Part shown: in pieces, positions 43,782 through 54,758 of the stretch
How the letters are laid out: every line of letters begins with the position of its first letter
How positions within the stretch are numbered: position 1 is the first letter of the stretch
Source: Zizania palustris
Taxonomy: Eukaryota > Streptophyta > Magnoliopsida > Poales > Poaceae
DNA: 64,000 nt
Assembly: GCA_019279435.1 (NCBI GenBank)
Contig: JAAALK010000289.1
Span: forward strand, 9,058,342-9,122,341
Reading direction: 5' to 3'
Made by a program: the position numbers and the translations under genes
Notes under the pieces: model-generated
Seen by the model: only the letters and a program-made list of their open reading frames with translations
The model's database searches: none
What the model was told of the DNA's origin: nothing

Positions 43782-45048
43782 AATTAGAACCTGGGAGCAA
43801 TTAAAGAAGATGTTCATAAGTAACTTTTAGGGTACCTTCATACCCCCAATGTCTACAGGAAGTCTTTTTCAGGTGAAGCAGCTGCCCGGAGAGACTTTAA
43901 GGCAATTTTTCAAGCTATTCGCCCATACGAAGTCACAAATTCGAGGGTTGACTACAACCTCCGTAGTTGATGCAGCTCGAGAGGGAGTTACCCATGCGGG
44001 CCACTTTGATAAACATCACCTGAAACAGATATCTTCTATTGCTCAGTTGATGTCTTATTTCGAAGAGTATGCAAGGTCAGAAGAAGGGTGGCTTCGGAGA
44101 ACTACTGCAACGTCGTCAATCTTGCAAGAAGTTAAGTTGGAAGTGAAGACTTCAACACCTTCGCAGGGGCCTAGCTTTGAAGTTCAGCATGACAAGCGTC
44201 GGGGGCAAAAGCATCCTCGTTCAGAAGTCTTGAACATTGCACCTCCACAGAAGTTTGCCCCTAAGACTTCGCAAGCTCCGGGAAGCAAGACCAGCGGCTG
44301 GAGGCTGCCAGGGAAGCCGGCTGGCAAAGCCCAGGCCTTCTTCTGCTGTGTCCATGGTGAGAATCGAAGCCACACAACTGATGCGTGCAAGTCTATACTC
44401 ACTTTAAGAGGTGAGTACCTTGAAAGAACTTCGGGTCGAGGCTCTACTGACCGAGTTCCTTCCGAGGTGCGTCCGGAGCCTATTCAGGTTGTGGCACGTA
44501 TAGACAATTTTGACCCTACAAGGCAACCTCCGGTAGTCAATATTATGCCACCTCTGAAGTTGGAAGATGGTCAGGATCGAGGGAAGAGAGTAGTCCTCCC
44601 CATTTCCAGAGGAGGGACTCTTGGAAGTATGTCGAAGAGGCAGAGAAGAGAATATGTCCGAGAAGTGGACCATATTGGAACTTCTTCATCCGCAGCTGCT
44701 ATGCCTGAATGGTCCCATGTGCCGACATCTTTTTCCGCAGATGATGCAGCTGGCATAAAGGTTCCACATGCAGACCCACTAGTCATTACCGCCGACATAG
44801 CAGGGACTGAAGTCCGGAGAGTACTGATTGACGGAGGGAGTTCAGTAGATATTATCTTCGTCCAAGCCTTCGATCAACTCTGTATCTCCAGAAATCATCT
44901 TCTCCCAGCAGCTCGTCCTTTGCAAGGCTTCGTAGGACCACCTCTTGATGCCCTCGGCCAAATAGGTCTGGAGGTCACTTTCGAAGAGGGGCTACTGGCC
45001 AAGATGGAGGAGGTGATTTTTGATGTTGTGGATGCCCCGTGTGCATAA
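43782..45048 (+). CDS. gag: T3 gag (C-terminal two thirds)-protease, open 43849-45048
   Basis: Homology begins at RTWEQLKKMFISNF, with a TAG at about 43830. It is then open for 399 codons from MSTGSLFQVKQLPGETLRQF. The nucleocapsid motif FFCCVHGENRSHTTDACKS (a Tat-style CxxH/HxxxxC zinc site) lies at about 44338-44395. The protease site RVLIDGGSSVDIIF is at about 44818-44860. The frame stops at 45046 where T2 has a tyrosine codon (APYAYNVIF). The 5' end of gag was removed with the LTR deletion. Confidence 0.88.
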
Positions 45049-46311
45049 AATGTTATCTTCGGAAGGGGCATGTTGAATCAGTTCGGAGTTGTGGCCCATC
45101 ATAATTATTTGTGTATGAAAATGCCCACACAAGCTGGAGTGCTCACTGTTTTCGGAGATCAGGCCACTGCGTGAAGAGCGGAATATGGTCATGGCCCCCC
45201 TCTTGACCCGAGACAAGTGAACAACGTGCAAGGTATCTCGGATAATATCTCTGCTTCAAGTGAACCTTCGAAGAAGTCCTTCCCAAGGCCAAACCCCGAA
45301 TGAGAGATTGTAATGAAGGTTATTGTCAAAGACGGTAAAGACTATTCATTTCAATTCGGCAAAGATTTGCCCCTAGAAGTCGCTACTTTATTAGAAAAAG
45401 TAGTTGAAGAAAATCTAGGTGTCTTTGCATGGTCTGATGATGACATTACCAGAGTCAGTCAGGATATTATTGAGCATAGTTTACTTGTGAACCCGAGGGT
45501 TCGGCCTGTCCGACAAGGACTCCGGAAGCTATCTGTGGAGAGGGCCATCCTTGCTAAAGCTGAAGTGGAAAAGTTGCTGAAGGCTAGGATTATCAGAGAA
45601 GTAGCTCATACGGAGTGGCTAGCTAACCCAGTCTTCATGAGGAAGAAATCCTCCGGGAAATGGCGCATGTGTATTGACTTTACATCTCTGAATAAAGCAT
45701 GCCCCCGTGACCCCTATCCCATGCCCCGAATTGATCAATTGGTTGACTCCACTACTGGTTCAGAGTTAATAAGCTTCCTTGACGCGTATTCCGGTTATCA
45801 TCAAATCTGGCTAAACCGCGAAGATGAAATCAAAACAAGCTTTGTAACTCCTTCGGGAGTCTTCTGCTATGTAAGAATGTCTTTTGGCTTAAGAAATGCC
45901 GGAGCAACTTTTTTGAGGTTAATTGCTAAGTCTCTGGGACATCAAATAGGCCGTAATGTAGAAGCCTATATGGATGACATTGTAATAAAGAGTGCTCTAA
46001 AGCACCAACATAGCCTAGACTTAGCAGAAACGTTCAATATCCTTTGGGCATGTAGAGTCCGTCTTAACCCCGAAAAATGTATCTTCGGGGCTCAGGCTAG
46101 AAAAATGTTACGGTATCTAGTTTCAAGGAGAGGAATCGAAGCTAGCCCTACTCAAATAACTGCGTTGCAAAGGATGGCTCCTCCGAAAAATTTGAAGCAA
46201 GTGCAAAAGCTAACTGGCCACCTTGCAGCACTTAGCAGGTTCCTAGCAAGGTCTGCGGAGAGAAGTTTGCCAATTTTCAAAGCATTGAAAGGGTCCGAAG
46301 ATTTTGCATAG
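45049..46311 (+). CDS. pol: T3 protease end and reverse transcriptase, open 45313-46311
   Basis: The frame is the same as gag, with stops at 45046, 45172 (CGA-type to TGA) and 45301. RT blocks: EWLANPVFMRKKSSGKWRMC, FLDAYSGYHQIWLNREDEIK, FGLRNAGATFLRLIAK, the catalytic YMDD at 45967-45978, and the thumb block QKLTGHLAALSRFLARSAER. It ends at TAG 46309-46311, where T2 still has tryptophan (EDFAWTPECQKSF). Copies RNA to DNA; active-site residues are all present. Confidence 0.9.
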
Positions 46312-47347
46312 ACACCGGAGTGTCAAAAGAGTTTTGATGATATTAAGAGTTGCGGACGAAACCATACTCCTTTACCTTGCAGCTACTGGCTCCGCTGTCA
46401 GTGCAGTCCTTGTTAGAGAAGTTGATTTCAATGGGAAGTTGGTACAGAATCAGTCTATTTTGTATCCGAAAACATTGTCTGGAGCAAAAACAAGATATTC
46501 CGAGCTTGAGAAGTTCACCTATGCTCTGATAATGGCTTCGAGGAAGTTAATGCATTATTTCCTAGCACATAATGTGATTGTATCAACTTCGTATCCCTTA
46601 GGAGATATGCTCTGAAGTAAGGATTCTATAGGAAGAATTGGGAAATGGGTCGTTGAATTAGCAACCTTCGGCAGCTCTTTTGTGGCACGGACAACAATTA
46701 AGTCACAGGTGTTAGCAGACTTTGTGGAAGAGTGGACTCCCCCTGCAGCATGGGCTCCGGAGAAACAAAGTGAAGGAATTTGGACCATATACTCCGATGG
46801 AGCTTTTCAAGCATCCGGAGGAGGTGTCGGAGCGGTAATAATTTCGCCTTCAGAGCAAAGAGCAATGTACTCCGCTGGGCTCAACTTTAAGTCCACAAAT
46901 AATACAGCGGAGTATGAAGGAATTTTGTTAGGAGTTCGAAAGGCACGTGCTTTGGGGGCTACAAGAGTAGTTGTTATTAAAACAGATTCTCAAATTGTAG
47001 CAGGGCACGTAGATAAGAGTTTTCATGTTCGTCATCCACAGCTTGCAAAATATTTGGAAGAAATCCGTAAGATTGAAGCAGCATTTAAAGGGATTTCCAT
47101 TCGAAGTATACCCAGAGCTGAAAATGTGCAAGCTGATACCTTGGCGAAACCTGCAGCCGGAGCTATAGACATTCCAGAAGAAGCTTTTTACAAAGAGCTC
47201 AATTCACCTTCGGTAACACAAATCCCTTCTGTGGATGTTCTTTGCATTCCATGTACAGATTGGCGGAGTTCAATTATGGAATTGTTGCAAGATGAAGCAA
47301 CTTTGCCTGAAGGACCACAGCCTTCGAGGTTAAAGCTCAGAATTTGA
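46312..47347 (+). pseudogene. pol: T3 RNase H and second (archaeal-type) RNase H
   Basis: A deletion of about 40 bp near 46349 (compare T2 at 55855) shifts the frame. The RT-linked RNase H then reads VADETILLYLAATGSAVSAV to YPLGDML, with TGA at 46613. The second RNase H is open at 46682-47347. It has catalytic acids in IYSDGAF, TAEYEGILLG, IKTDSQIV and QADTLAK, all kept. Dual RNase H is diagnostic of Tat elements. It ends at a TGA where T2 has an arginine codon. Confidence 0.88.
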
Positions 47348-48175
47348 AATTATCATATAATCAACGGTATTCTGTACAAGGACGGAGTATGTTCCCCTCT
47401 ACTCCGATGTATATCTCAAGCCGAAGGTCAGGAGATTCTCCGAGAAATTCATGGACTTTGTGGTAGCCATCTGGTCCCTCAAGCCTTAGCAGGAAAAACA
47501 CTTCGCCAGGGGCTTTATTGTCCCACAATAGTAGCTGATGCGGAGAGCCTAGTCCGCACATGCCAAGGTTGTCAATGGATGGGAAGAAGAAGTCATCGTC
47601 CACCAACAACTCTTCAAGTCATTTCCCTAGGATGGACCATGGCCAGATGGGGCATGGACCTTATTGGCTCCTTCCCAGTAGCAAAAGGAAATTTGAAATT
47701 CGCAGTGGTCGCAATTGAGTATTTTTCCAAGTGGGTCGAAGCAGAGCCCCTCACAGCTATCACTTCGAATAATGTACAAAAATTTTTCTGGAAAAGCATT
47801 ATATGCCAGTTTGGAGTGCCTCGGCAGCTCACAGTTGATAATGGGACACAGTTCGATGCAGAGCCCTTCAAGAAGTTTTGTGAAGATCTCGACATACAAA
47901 TATGCTTCACTGCAGTGCCCCATCCTCAGTATAACGTAGCTGTTGAAAGAGCCAATGGTAATATCTTGTCAGGGTTGAATCGAAGAATAGTAGGTTAAGC
48001 TTAATGAACTTAAGCCGGGTCATCTTGTTTTGCGAAGCATTATAGCACCAGGGAAATTAGGGAATAAGTGGGAAGGTCCATACATAATTCTCTGATCAGG
48101 ACGCCCTGGGTCTTTTAAGTTAGCTAATTTAGAAGGCGAAGAGTTGACACATATTTCGCATAGGGGCTCCTTGTA
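47348..48175 (+). pseudogene. pol: T3 integrase with a C-terminal deletion
   Basis: It is open from 47348 to 47998 in the RNase H frame. The zinc part is EIHGLCGSH...CQGCQWMG, and the catalytic acids lie in WGMDLIGSF, TVDNGTQF and VAVERANGN. After NRRIVG the sequence jumps to the KLNELKPGHLVLRSIIAPG tail (48000-48130). Compared with T2 (57516-57808), about 290 bp are missing; both edges carry AGGTTA- or AGGATT-like sequence. The tail ends near 48175. Confidence 0.88.
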
Positions 48176-48200
48176 ATCATTTGTAAACACCTTCTGAATT

Positions 48201-48206
48201 AATAAA
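48201..48206 (+). terminator. Polyadenylation signal after T3 pol
   Basis: AATAAA follows the pol stop by about 25 bp, in AATTAATAAAGTTCATGG. The same setting recurs at 58030-58039 (ATAAATAAAG) and 63070-63079. It lies upstream of the antisense gene and could end sense transcripts before the 3' LTR. Confidence 0.55.
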
Positions 48207-48372
48207 GTTCATGGTTCAGATAATCCCTACCTTACAAACACTTCCTACTTTTAGTGGACGCATTGGAAGAACGAAGTTGGCTGTGAGGGAAGTGTCATTA
48301 ATTTGAACCAATTTTTCGGACTTTGAACCACTGGTTCGAAGCTCCCAACGAGGTGGGAAAGTCATTGAAAAA

Positions 48373-48605
48373 CGGATTCCAAGCCACCGGCTTGAAAGCA
48401 TCCGTAAAAAGAGTCGAAGGAGACCAAATAATGCGGATTCCAAGCTCCGGCTTGAAAGCATCCATAAAAAGAGTCCAAGGAGACCACTGCTAATTACAAA
48501 CCACCAGTTTGATAGCAATCGCAAAAAGAGCCCAAAGAGGCCAAGACAAAACAGAGTTTGAGCTGATAAGCTTCGAATATCTGTAAAAAGAGTCCAATGT
48601 GACCA
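48373..48605. repeat. T3 spacer minisatellite, four units of about 60 bp
   Basis: Units of about 60 bp begin CGGATTCCAAGC, contain CGGCTTGAAAGCATC, and end with the shared core AAAAAGAGTCCAAGGAGACC. Units 1 and 2 are close; 3 and 4 have drifted. The same array is in T2 at 58207-58440 (four units) and in its re-copy at 63244-63420 (three units). Confidence 0.85.
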
Positions 48606-49237
48606 ATCGTTTTGGAAGCCAAAGTGTCCGAGAAATTAGTCCGAAGTGACTTCTTTCAAACAAAAGGTACTAAGTTACCAGGTTTCAGACTCCAAGTAGT
48701 TCAAAACATTTTGTAAGGTTTCAATCAATCTTTAAGTTGCTGAGGACCTCCGAGCCTCCAAAATTGTACTCCTAAGTCTTTTTCTTTGCGCCTAACCATC
48801 TTCGACTACACTTCGAAGTTGCTTACGCCCAAAGACGGGCTGGGAAGTAGGGAGACAATTTTAATCAATATTTATTATTCGATCAAATTACATTACATTA
48901 CGAAAAATCTGTGTCTATACCAAGAAGGAATCGAAGACCCCTTCGATCTCTAGAGCTACTAGTAAAGCCAGAACGACTAGTTCCATAGTCGGGAGTCCTG
49001 ATAACTTTACGTTTAATTCTTCTCCCTCCTTTCGAAGCTCGAAAATCTTATTGTTCCTGTTGAAGTTCAGACCAAGTTCGAAGTCACTCGGAGCTTCTTT
49101 TCTAGCTCCGAAGTTCTTCAGGTTTCTTTCCTTGTTCTTCAGCAATACCCTCATCTTCGGACCATTCAACGTCTTCAGAAGATGAAGCTTCCAAGTTAAC
49201 TTCTTTTTCTTCCTCTTTAATATAAGATAATATATCT

Positions 49238-52200
49238 TTACATATTTCGGGCGCAAATTGCACCAGAGCTTTCTCGAGGAATCAAAAATCGAGGTCGTTT
49301 GTGAAGTTTTAAAAGATCGAAGGTAGCCCATAGCAGGCGGAGTTCTCCGGTAACATTTAATACTTCGACATCATCCATACAAGGTTGAGAAGCCTAAAAA
49401 CATGATAAATAAGTTTTCATTCATAATATATGAAAGCATAATTTTACATATTTGGACCCCTAAACAAAACTAAACATGCGGGTCCGGCGGAGGCTGGCTG
49501 CTCGAAGCTTGAGATCGAGCTTGTTTTTGGCGATGCCCTTCATCGATGAAAGCTTTGATCATTGTTCGAACTTCGGCTCTCCATAAAGCTTGAAAGGCTT
49601 GCCAAGCTGCGGCCACATCTTCGGAAGGGTTTAGCAGTTGGTTGTCGTCGAAGGTAATGGGAGTCGACCCTGAATCTGTTGCTACTGATAGCCCTAGATC
49701 TTTGTAGTAGCGAAGTACTCCGAGAGCAGCTACTTGGCTGGAGATTTCTCCATACCGAATACCCGCTGTCTTCATCATCTTCAGTGCTCCTTGGATCATC
49801 TTCTGAAGGTACTGTCCAAAGAGTACCAAAGTACTCTAGAACACCTAAAAGAATGATCATGACCTCCGCTGCTACCTTCTCCGACTTCATTTTATCTTCA
49901 ATTAAAGCATCCCTTGATGAAGTTAGCTCATCTACCACAGCGGATAGTCTAGCTGCCTCCGTAGCCAAAGAACTCTTATGGCTAAGCAGGTTGCTGGCTT
50001 CCTCCATGGCTTTAGCCTTCTCCTCTTAAATCTTAACCAGCTCAGCCCCCGTCGTGGCATGCTCTGCCCGTATTTTTTCTATTTTAGCCTGAAGCATGAT
50101 TTGTTCGGCTTTGAGCTTCTTATTTGCAGCTTCCACACCAAGTCTGGCCCTCCTCTCCACTGCAACCATTTCGTCTAAGCTGGAGATTCGAACTTTGGAG
50201 CCTTCAAGACTCCTATGGAGAGTAGTAATCCTCTCTTGAAGACGAAGGCTTCCTTGCTCGTTCGAGATGGTTGCACCCCGAGCAAAGACTATTTGCTACG
50301 AAGAGAAAAAGCAAGGTGAGGAATTGTTCATAAGTTGAAATTAATATTGTTTTGCAGATACTTCATACCTGGTATGCGGCCCATTCTAAGGCTGCGTTCT
50401 GCTCCGAGCCCTCAGCTTCGCTAAGTATGGCTACTAAGTCTGTCTCCCCAACTTCACGGTTAGCTCGATCCAAAGGCTCGAGCAAGGCCCGAATTCCGGT
50501 CCTTTGCTCCAGAAAAGGAGCTAGGAGGGGGAGCATGGACATAGCCCTTTGATCGTCTTCGTTCGGTAAAGGGTCGGAGCGCTGTGCTACATATTCAGAG
50601 ACCTCAGTGGACTGGCCCCCCTCCGTAGATTGACCTCCATCTGTTGATTCAGACGGAGTTAATCCTGAGTTCAGAGTAGGAAAGGGGTCCATTTTGCCTT
50701 TACCTTTTCTAGGTCCCATCTGTGAAGCTTCTGGAACCGACCTCGGAGATGTCGAGGTCCTAGGAGCGGTATCTTCGGGAGGAGTCACCTCCATGGGAGA
50801 GGACCCTGCCGAAACAAAGGTATTATAAATTGCATTATTTTGTAGGAAGAAGGAACAGGCGGTTCAAGTGAAGTTTACCTCCAAAGTCCTGTCGGCGGAC
50901 GAGTACAGGGCTACTCGGAGGGTTGAAGGCCACTTAGAAGTCATCATCGGACTCGAAGTCTAGAACCGAAGGGTGGACTGTCGGGGCCTCCCTTGGAGCA
51001 ACAGTTACCACTTCGTTCAGAATCGAAGCTTGTTCGGCTGTAACTTCGACTCAACCTTCAGTAACCAGGAGTTCTTGATGCGGCAAGTCAGGCTGGACGC
51101 ATGAAGTCTCAGCCTATCCGGAGCTACTTGGAACATCTGGTACGCTAGCTACGTCGCCAGTGTCTACATCTGCCTAGGCCTCATCTTCAGTAATTAGGTC
51201 CGCAAGGACCCTTTGCATCTCTCTAACTCCTTCATCTTTAGATGAATCGGAGGGTGAAGCCACCGTACTTGAAGGAGCCACTTTCTTCCGCTTTTGGGCT
51301 AGTTTTTTCACTGATTCTTAGCCGGAGCCAAAGGCCTAGCATCCGCTTTCCTCTTCTTCGGCTCTTGTTCAGAAGGTACCCAGTCCGGAAGAGGAGGGGG
51401 TGCAACTCCGAGTATGCCCCATACTCGGTTGAGCCGCTCCCAACTACCCACTAGTTTTTTCCTCCACTCCTTTTTGGCCGGAGTTGTAACTCCACGAATC
51501 TTCTCCGAAGCTCGAACAACTTGCTCCGAAGTCATAGGGGCTTGAGAAGCTGAAAGATAAGTTGGCATTAGTCATTTCATCAAACAAGTGTATATAAAAC
51601 ATGTTTTTTTCAAAGCTATCTGCAGGGCTCGAGTTCGAAGAAATTTTTCAAAGTCCACCCTCCGGATCTTCTTCGAAGGTTATAGGCCAGGTGGCCATCA
51701 AAGGTGGAATCTGGAGTCCGATGAACTCCTCGGCTATGTCCCGCAAGCTCATGCAGTGACTAATCCTTTGTAGCAAGCTAAGGCGAGCTTCGAGCTGGCC
51801 GGGGTCTAGCTGAACTTGGGCTTCTTTTCAGAAGTGTATGTCTTGCAGAGGTCCGGCAGACGACTGCCTGATCCAACTTCGGCATAAAACCACCAGAGAA
51901 TCCAATCTGTGTACCATCTGGCGTTGATGGCCTTCGCTGGAAATCTCAGTTGGAATTCGTCCCGTAGTCTGAAGTTGATACTGCCGAAGGCAACCACAAT
52001 TTTCTCTCTTCCGGAGCCTTGGTAAGTTCTTGGTTGGCAAGATGCCCTGTGTAGTGCTGCGAAAATTTCTGCTCTTCCTTTGCAGCCTTCAGCTCGTAGC
52101 GCCCATTCGAAGATGGCTAAGTGTGCTATTGCATTTGGAGATAGTTGAGGAAGGGTGACATGAAACAAATCTAATACCTCCGACAGGAAGTCCACTGCTG

Positions 52201-52591
52201 GGAGTCCTAACCCCGCTTCGAAGAAGGCTTAGAAGACCACAACTTTTCCAGGCCTCGGCGAAGGGATGGCCTCCTTTCCAGGTTTCTGGATGATGACCTC
52301 CGAGCCAATCTTCCCCTCCACTGCCGCTGCGATCGTCTCTCTCTTGCAGGTAGATGGCCCCAGTTTATAAGACTGGTCCGGATACTTCGAAGAAGCCGGG
52401 AGGAGATCGTGAGGATCGATCTGTTGGGGATTCCTTGTCGGAGCCGTCACCGCCGCTGCTACGACCACCGTCGGGGCTGCCATCGCTGTAGGCGCCGCTA
52501 CTGTTGCTGTCACTGCCGCAGCCGTAGATGCAGCTTGCTGCCGGGCTAGGGCCGAAGTCACCCCAGGAGCCTTGAAGCTAGTTTTCGCCAT
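49238..52591 (-). pseudogene. T3 antisense gene, five exons, PF04195-like protein
   Basis: Read on the minus strand. ATG 52591 (MAKTSFKAPGVTSALARQQA) starts exon 1 (52591-51659). Exons 2-5 are 51549-50879, 50815-50369, 50295-49476 and 49393-49238. Introns of 63-109 bp begin GT and end AG: GTGGAC/TTTCAG, GTAAAC/CGGCAG, GTATGA/TCGTAG, GTTTAG/TTTTAG. Phases are 1, 1, 0 and 0, as in T2. Exon 1 contains FLSEVLDLFHVTLPQLSPNA, which resembles the 'putative gypsy type transposon' domain (PF04195, from memory). Exon 2 has the basic cluster PKKRKA, and exon 4 a coiled-coil run. It is broken by GAA to TAA in exon 1, frameshifts near 51860, 51305 and 49840, and a stop in exon 4. Function unknown; antisense genes are reported for Tat relatives such as Grande. 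Confidence 0.8.
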
Positions 52592-52683
52592 GAACTCGCA
52601 CCGAATGCTGAAGCTAGAGTCTGGAGGCTAAAGATTGGTTGCGCAAAGACGGTGAGAAAGGTATTCGAGAAGTGTCTGGGTCA

Positions 52684-52694
52684 TCTATTTATAG
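52684..52694 (-). promoter_or_regulatory. TATA box of the T3 antisense gene
   Basis: On the minus strand, CTATAAATAGA ends 93 bp upstream of the antisense ATG (52591). T2 has the identical motif 95 bp upstream of its antisense ATG. Position and sequence fit a plant core promoter facing into the antisense gene. Confidence 0.75.
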
Positions 52695-53019
52695 CCCAGG
52701 CCCACGATTTTTTACCGTTCACATTAGCCGTTTTGCATTCTTGACCATTACTCTTTGCGAAGTTAATTCACCGCGTAACTTCTGCTAAAAAGAAAAGACC
52801 AACGACTATTTTTTCTAAGTCTGAAAGGCTTTATGACTTCTAAAAGATAATTCTGAGATTGTTCGAATGTAACTTCCTTAGGAGTCAATTCGAAGTTTTG
52901 AATCTTCGTATATTTCGGAGGTTGGTTAAATCCGTTAAACCTACGCATGATTATTTTTCTTGCTTATACTACTCTCCTAACATTACAGATCTAGCGGAGA
53001 AGCGTATTCGAGGGGATAC
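52695..53019 (+). other. T3 region between antisense promoter and 3' LTR, with polypurine tract
   Basis: I see no coding signal in this 325-bp stretch. It would hold upstream promoter elements of the antisense gene. The run CGAGGGGATA (about 53009-53018), next to the LTR, is the T3 polypurine tract. Confidence 0.65.
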
Positions 53020-53514
53020 TATTGGAGGAAAATACTTCATCTTCAGGGTTACTATTACAACAAGACGAAGACAGGATATTTAGCTGAAGTTCTACAATGT
53101 CCAACTCCGGACTTCCCTGGGTCATGTTCGAAGATTCGAGGTGAACTCTAGTTCGGAGAATATCTTCAAATGAAGACTCTTCAGAGAACCTCTTTGCCAG
53201 CTAAGATGGAAGGCTTATCTTCTTTATCATTAAATTAGTCTATTACCGTTTTAGCCCTATTAAGGGTACCGAATAGTTTCCACTATGTCGGTTGTAATAG
53301 AGGGGTAAAAAGGTCTTTTCCTTAAGGTTTTGGCCTATAAATACCCCTGTTTTACCCTATAAACAGGATCGAATACTGAGTTATTCAATACACATCTTCG
53401 AACTGTTTTGAGCTATTATCCACTTCGGAGGCATGAAATAGTTTATTTCACAAACACTTCATTTGTTAGCTTCTAATCTCTAGAAACCTGTTAGCGTAAT
53501 CTTTTACGCCAACA
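53020..53514 (+). repeat. T3 3' LTR (495 bp)
   Basis: It starts TATTGGAGGAAAATAC (the usual TG has become TA), ends TTTTACGCCAACA, and has TATAAATA at 53336-53343. GTTCT follows at 53515-53519. It is not a 5' LTR: no primer site follows, and T2 gag resumes at once. Confidence 0.93.
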
Positions 53515-53519
53515 GTTCT

Positions 53520-54758
53520 AGTCTTTGAAGCCAGTATCAATTAAAACTTGGGAGCAGCTAAGAAAAAATTTATAAGTAACTTTGAGGGTACTTTTGTGCC
53601 CCCCATGTCTACGGGAATTCTCTTTCAGGTGAATCAGCAACCTGGAGAAACTTTGAGGCAGTTCTTTAAGCACTTCGCTCATACAAAGTCGTAGGTAAGA
53701 GGACTGCCTGCATCATCCATCGTCGATGCAGCCCTAGAAGGAGTCACTCATGCAGGCCTCCTCGACAAGCTCCACCGGAAGAAGATATCCTCTATATCAC
53801 AATTGATGGCTTATTTTGAAGAATATGCTAGGTTAGAGGAAGGATGGCTCTGAAGAACAGCTTCGTCTTCACCAATCATCTAGGAAGTCAAGCTCGAGGT
53901 GAAGACTTCAACACCTTCGGAAGGACCCAACTTCGACATCCAGCATGACAGGCGTCGAGGGCAAAAACATCCTCGATCCAAAGTCCTGAACATTGCTCCT
54001 TCTCCACAAAAATTTTGCCCCAAAAATCCGCAGGCTTCGAGAAACAAGGTCAGCAGCTCGAGGCCACTAAGGAAGACGGTTGGCAAGGGCCAAGCCTTCT
54101 TCTGCTGTGTTCACGGCAAAAACCGAAGCCATTCTACCGATGCATGCAAGTCTATACTAGCTTTAAGAGGCGAGTACCTCGAAAGAAGCTGTGGTCGAGG
54201 CACTACTGACCGAGTCCCCCCAACCCCGAGGCATGTCCGGAGCCTATGCAGGCTGTTGTACGTGTAGACAACATTGATCCCACAAGACAACCTCTGGTGA
54301 CCAGTGTTATGCCACCCCCGAAGCAAGATGATGGCCAAGACCGGGGCAAAAGAGTTGTCCTTCCTATCTTCAGAGGAGGAACTCTTGGCAGCATGTCAAA
54401 AAGGCAACGAAGAGAGTATGTTGGGGAAGTTTGTCATATTGGAACCTCCTCGTCGGCAGCCACAATGCCCGAGTGGTCCCATGTGCCTATATCTTTTTTT
54501 GTAGATGATGCAGTAGGTATAAAATTCCCCGATGTAGATCCCCTTGTCATCACTGCCGATATTGCAGGAACAGAAGTTCAGAGAGTGCTGGTTGATGGCT
54601 GAAGTTCGGCAGATATTATCTTTGTTCAAGCCTTCGAATAGCTCTTCATCTCTTGGAAGCATCTCCTCCCCGCAGCTCATCCCCTTCAAGGCTTCGCATG
54701 ACCTCCTCTTGATGCCCTCGGCCAAATAGGTCTTGAGGTTGCCTTCGAAGAGGGGCTC
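53520..54758 (+). pseudogene. gag: T2 gag (C-terminal part)-protease
   Basis: Gag resumes right after the T3 target duplication with a tryptophan codon turned to TAG, then SLKPVSIKTWEQLRKKFISN. The nucleocapsid motif FFCCVHGKNRSHSTDACKS lies at about 54097-54155, and a frame change follows at about 54225. At the protease site the second glycine codon of the DGGS motif is TGA (54600-54602, VDG-stop-SSADIIF), so the active site is broken. Further stops are near 53691, 53853 and 54640. It is parallel to T3 43782-45048 throughout. Confidence 0.87.

Larger units (their letters stand above)
43561..53514 (+). mobile_element. T3: Tat-type gypsy element nested in T2 gag
   Basis: T3 starts with a truncated 5' LTR (43561-43781) and ends with a full 3' LTR (53020-53514), framed by the exact duplication GTTCT (43556-43560 and 53515-53519). 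The T2 gag frame reads RWF before it and SLKPVSIKTWEQL after it. Order: gag, protease, RT, RNase H, second RNase H, integrase, minisatellite spacer, antisense gene, 3' LTR. The overlapping LTR stretches differ at roughly 10 of 221 positions by eye. Confidence 0.92.

Noticed and set aside
53020..53514. 5' LTR of a separate element starting at 53020
   Set aside because: No primer-binding site follows, the polypurine tract precedes it, and T2 gag resumes in its cut position.
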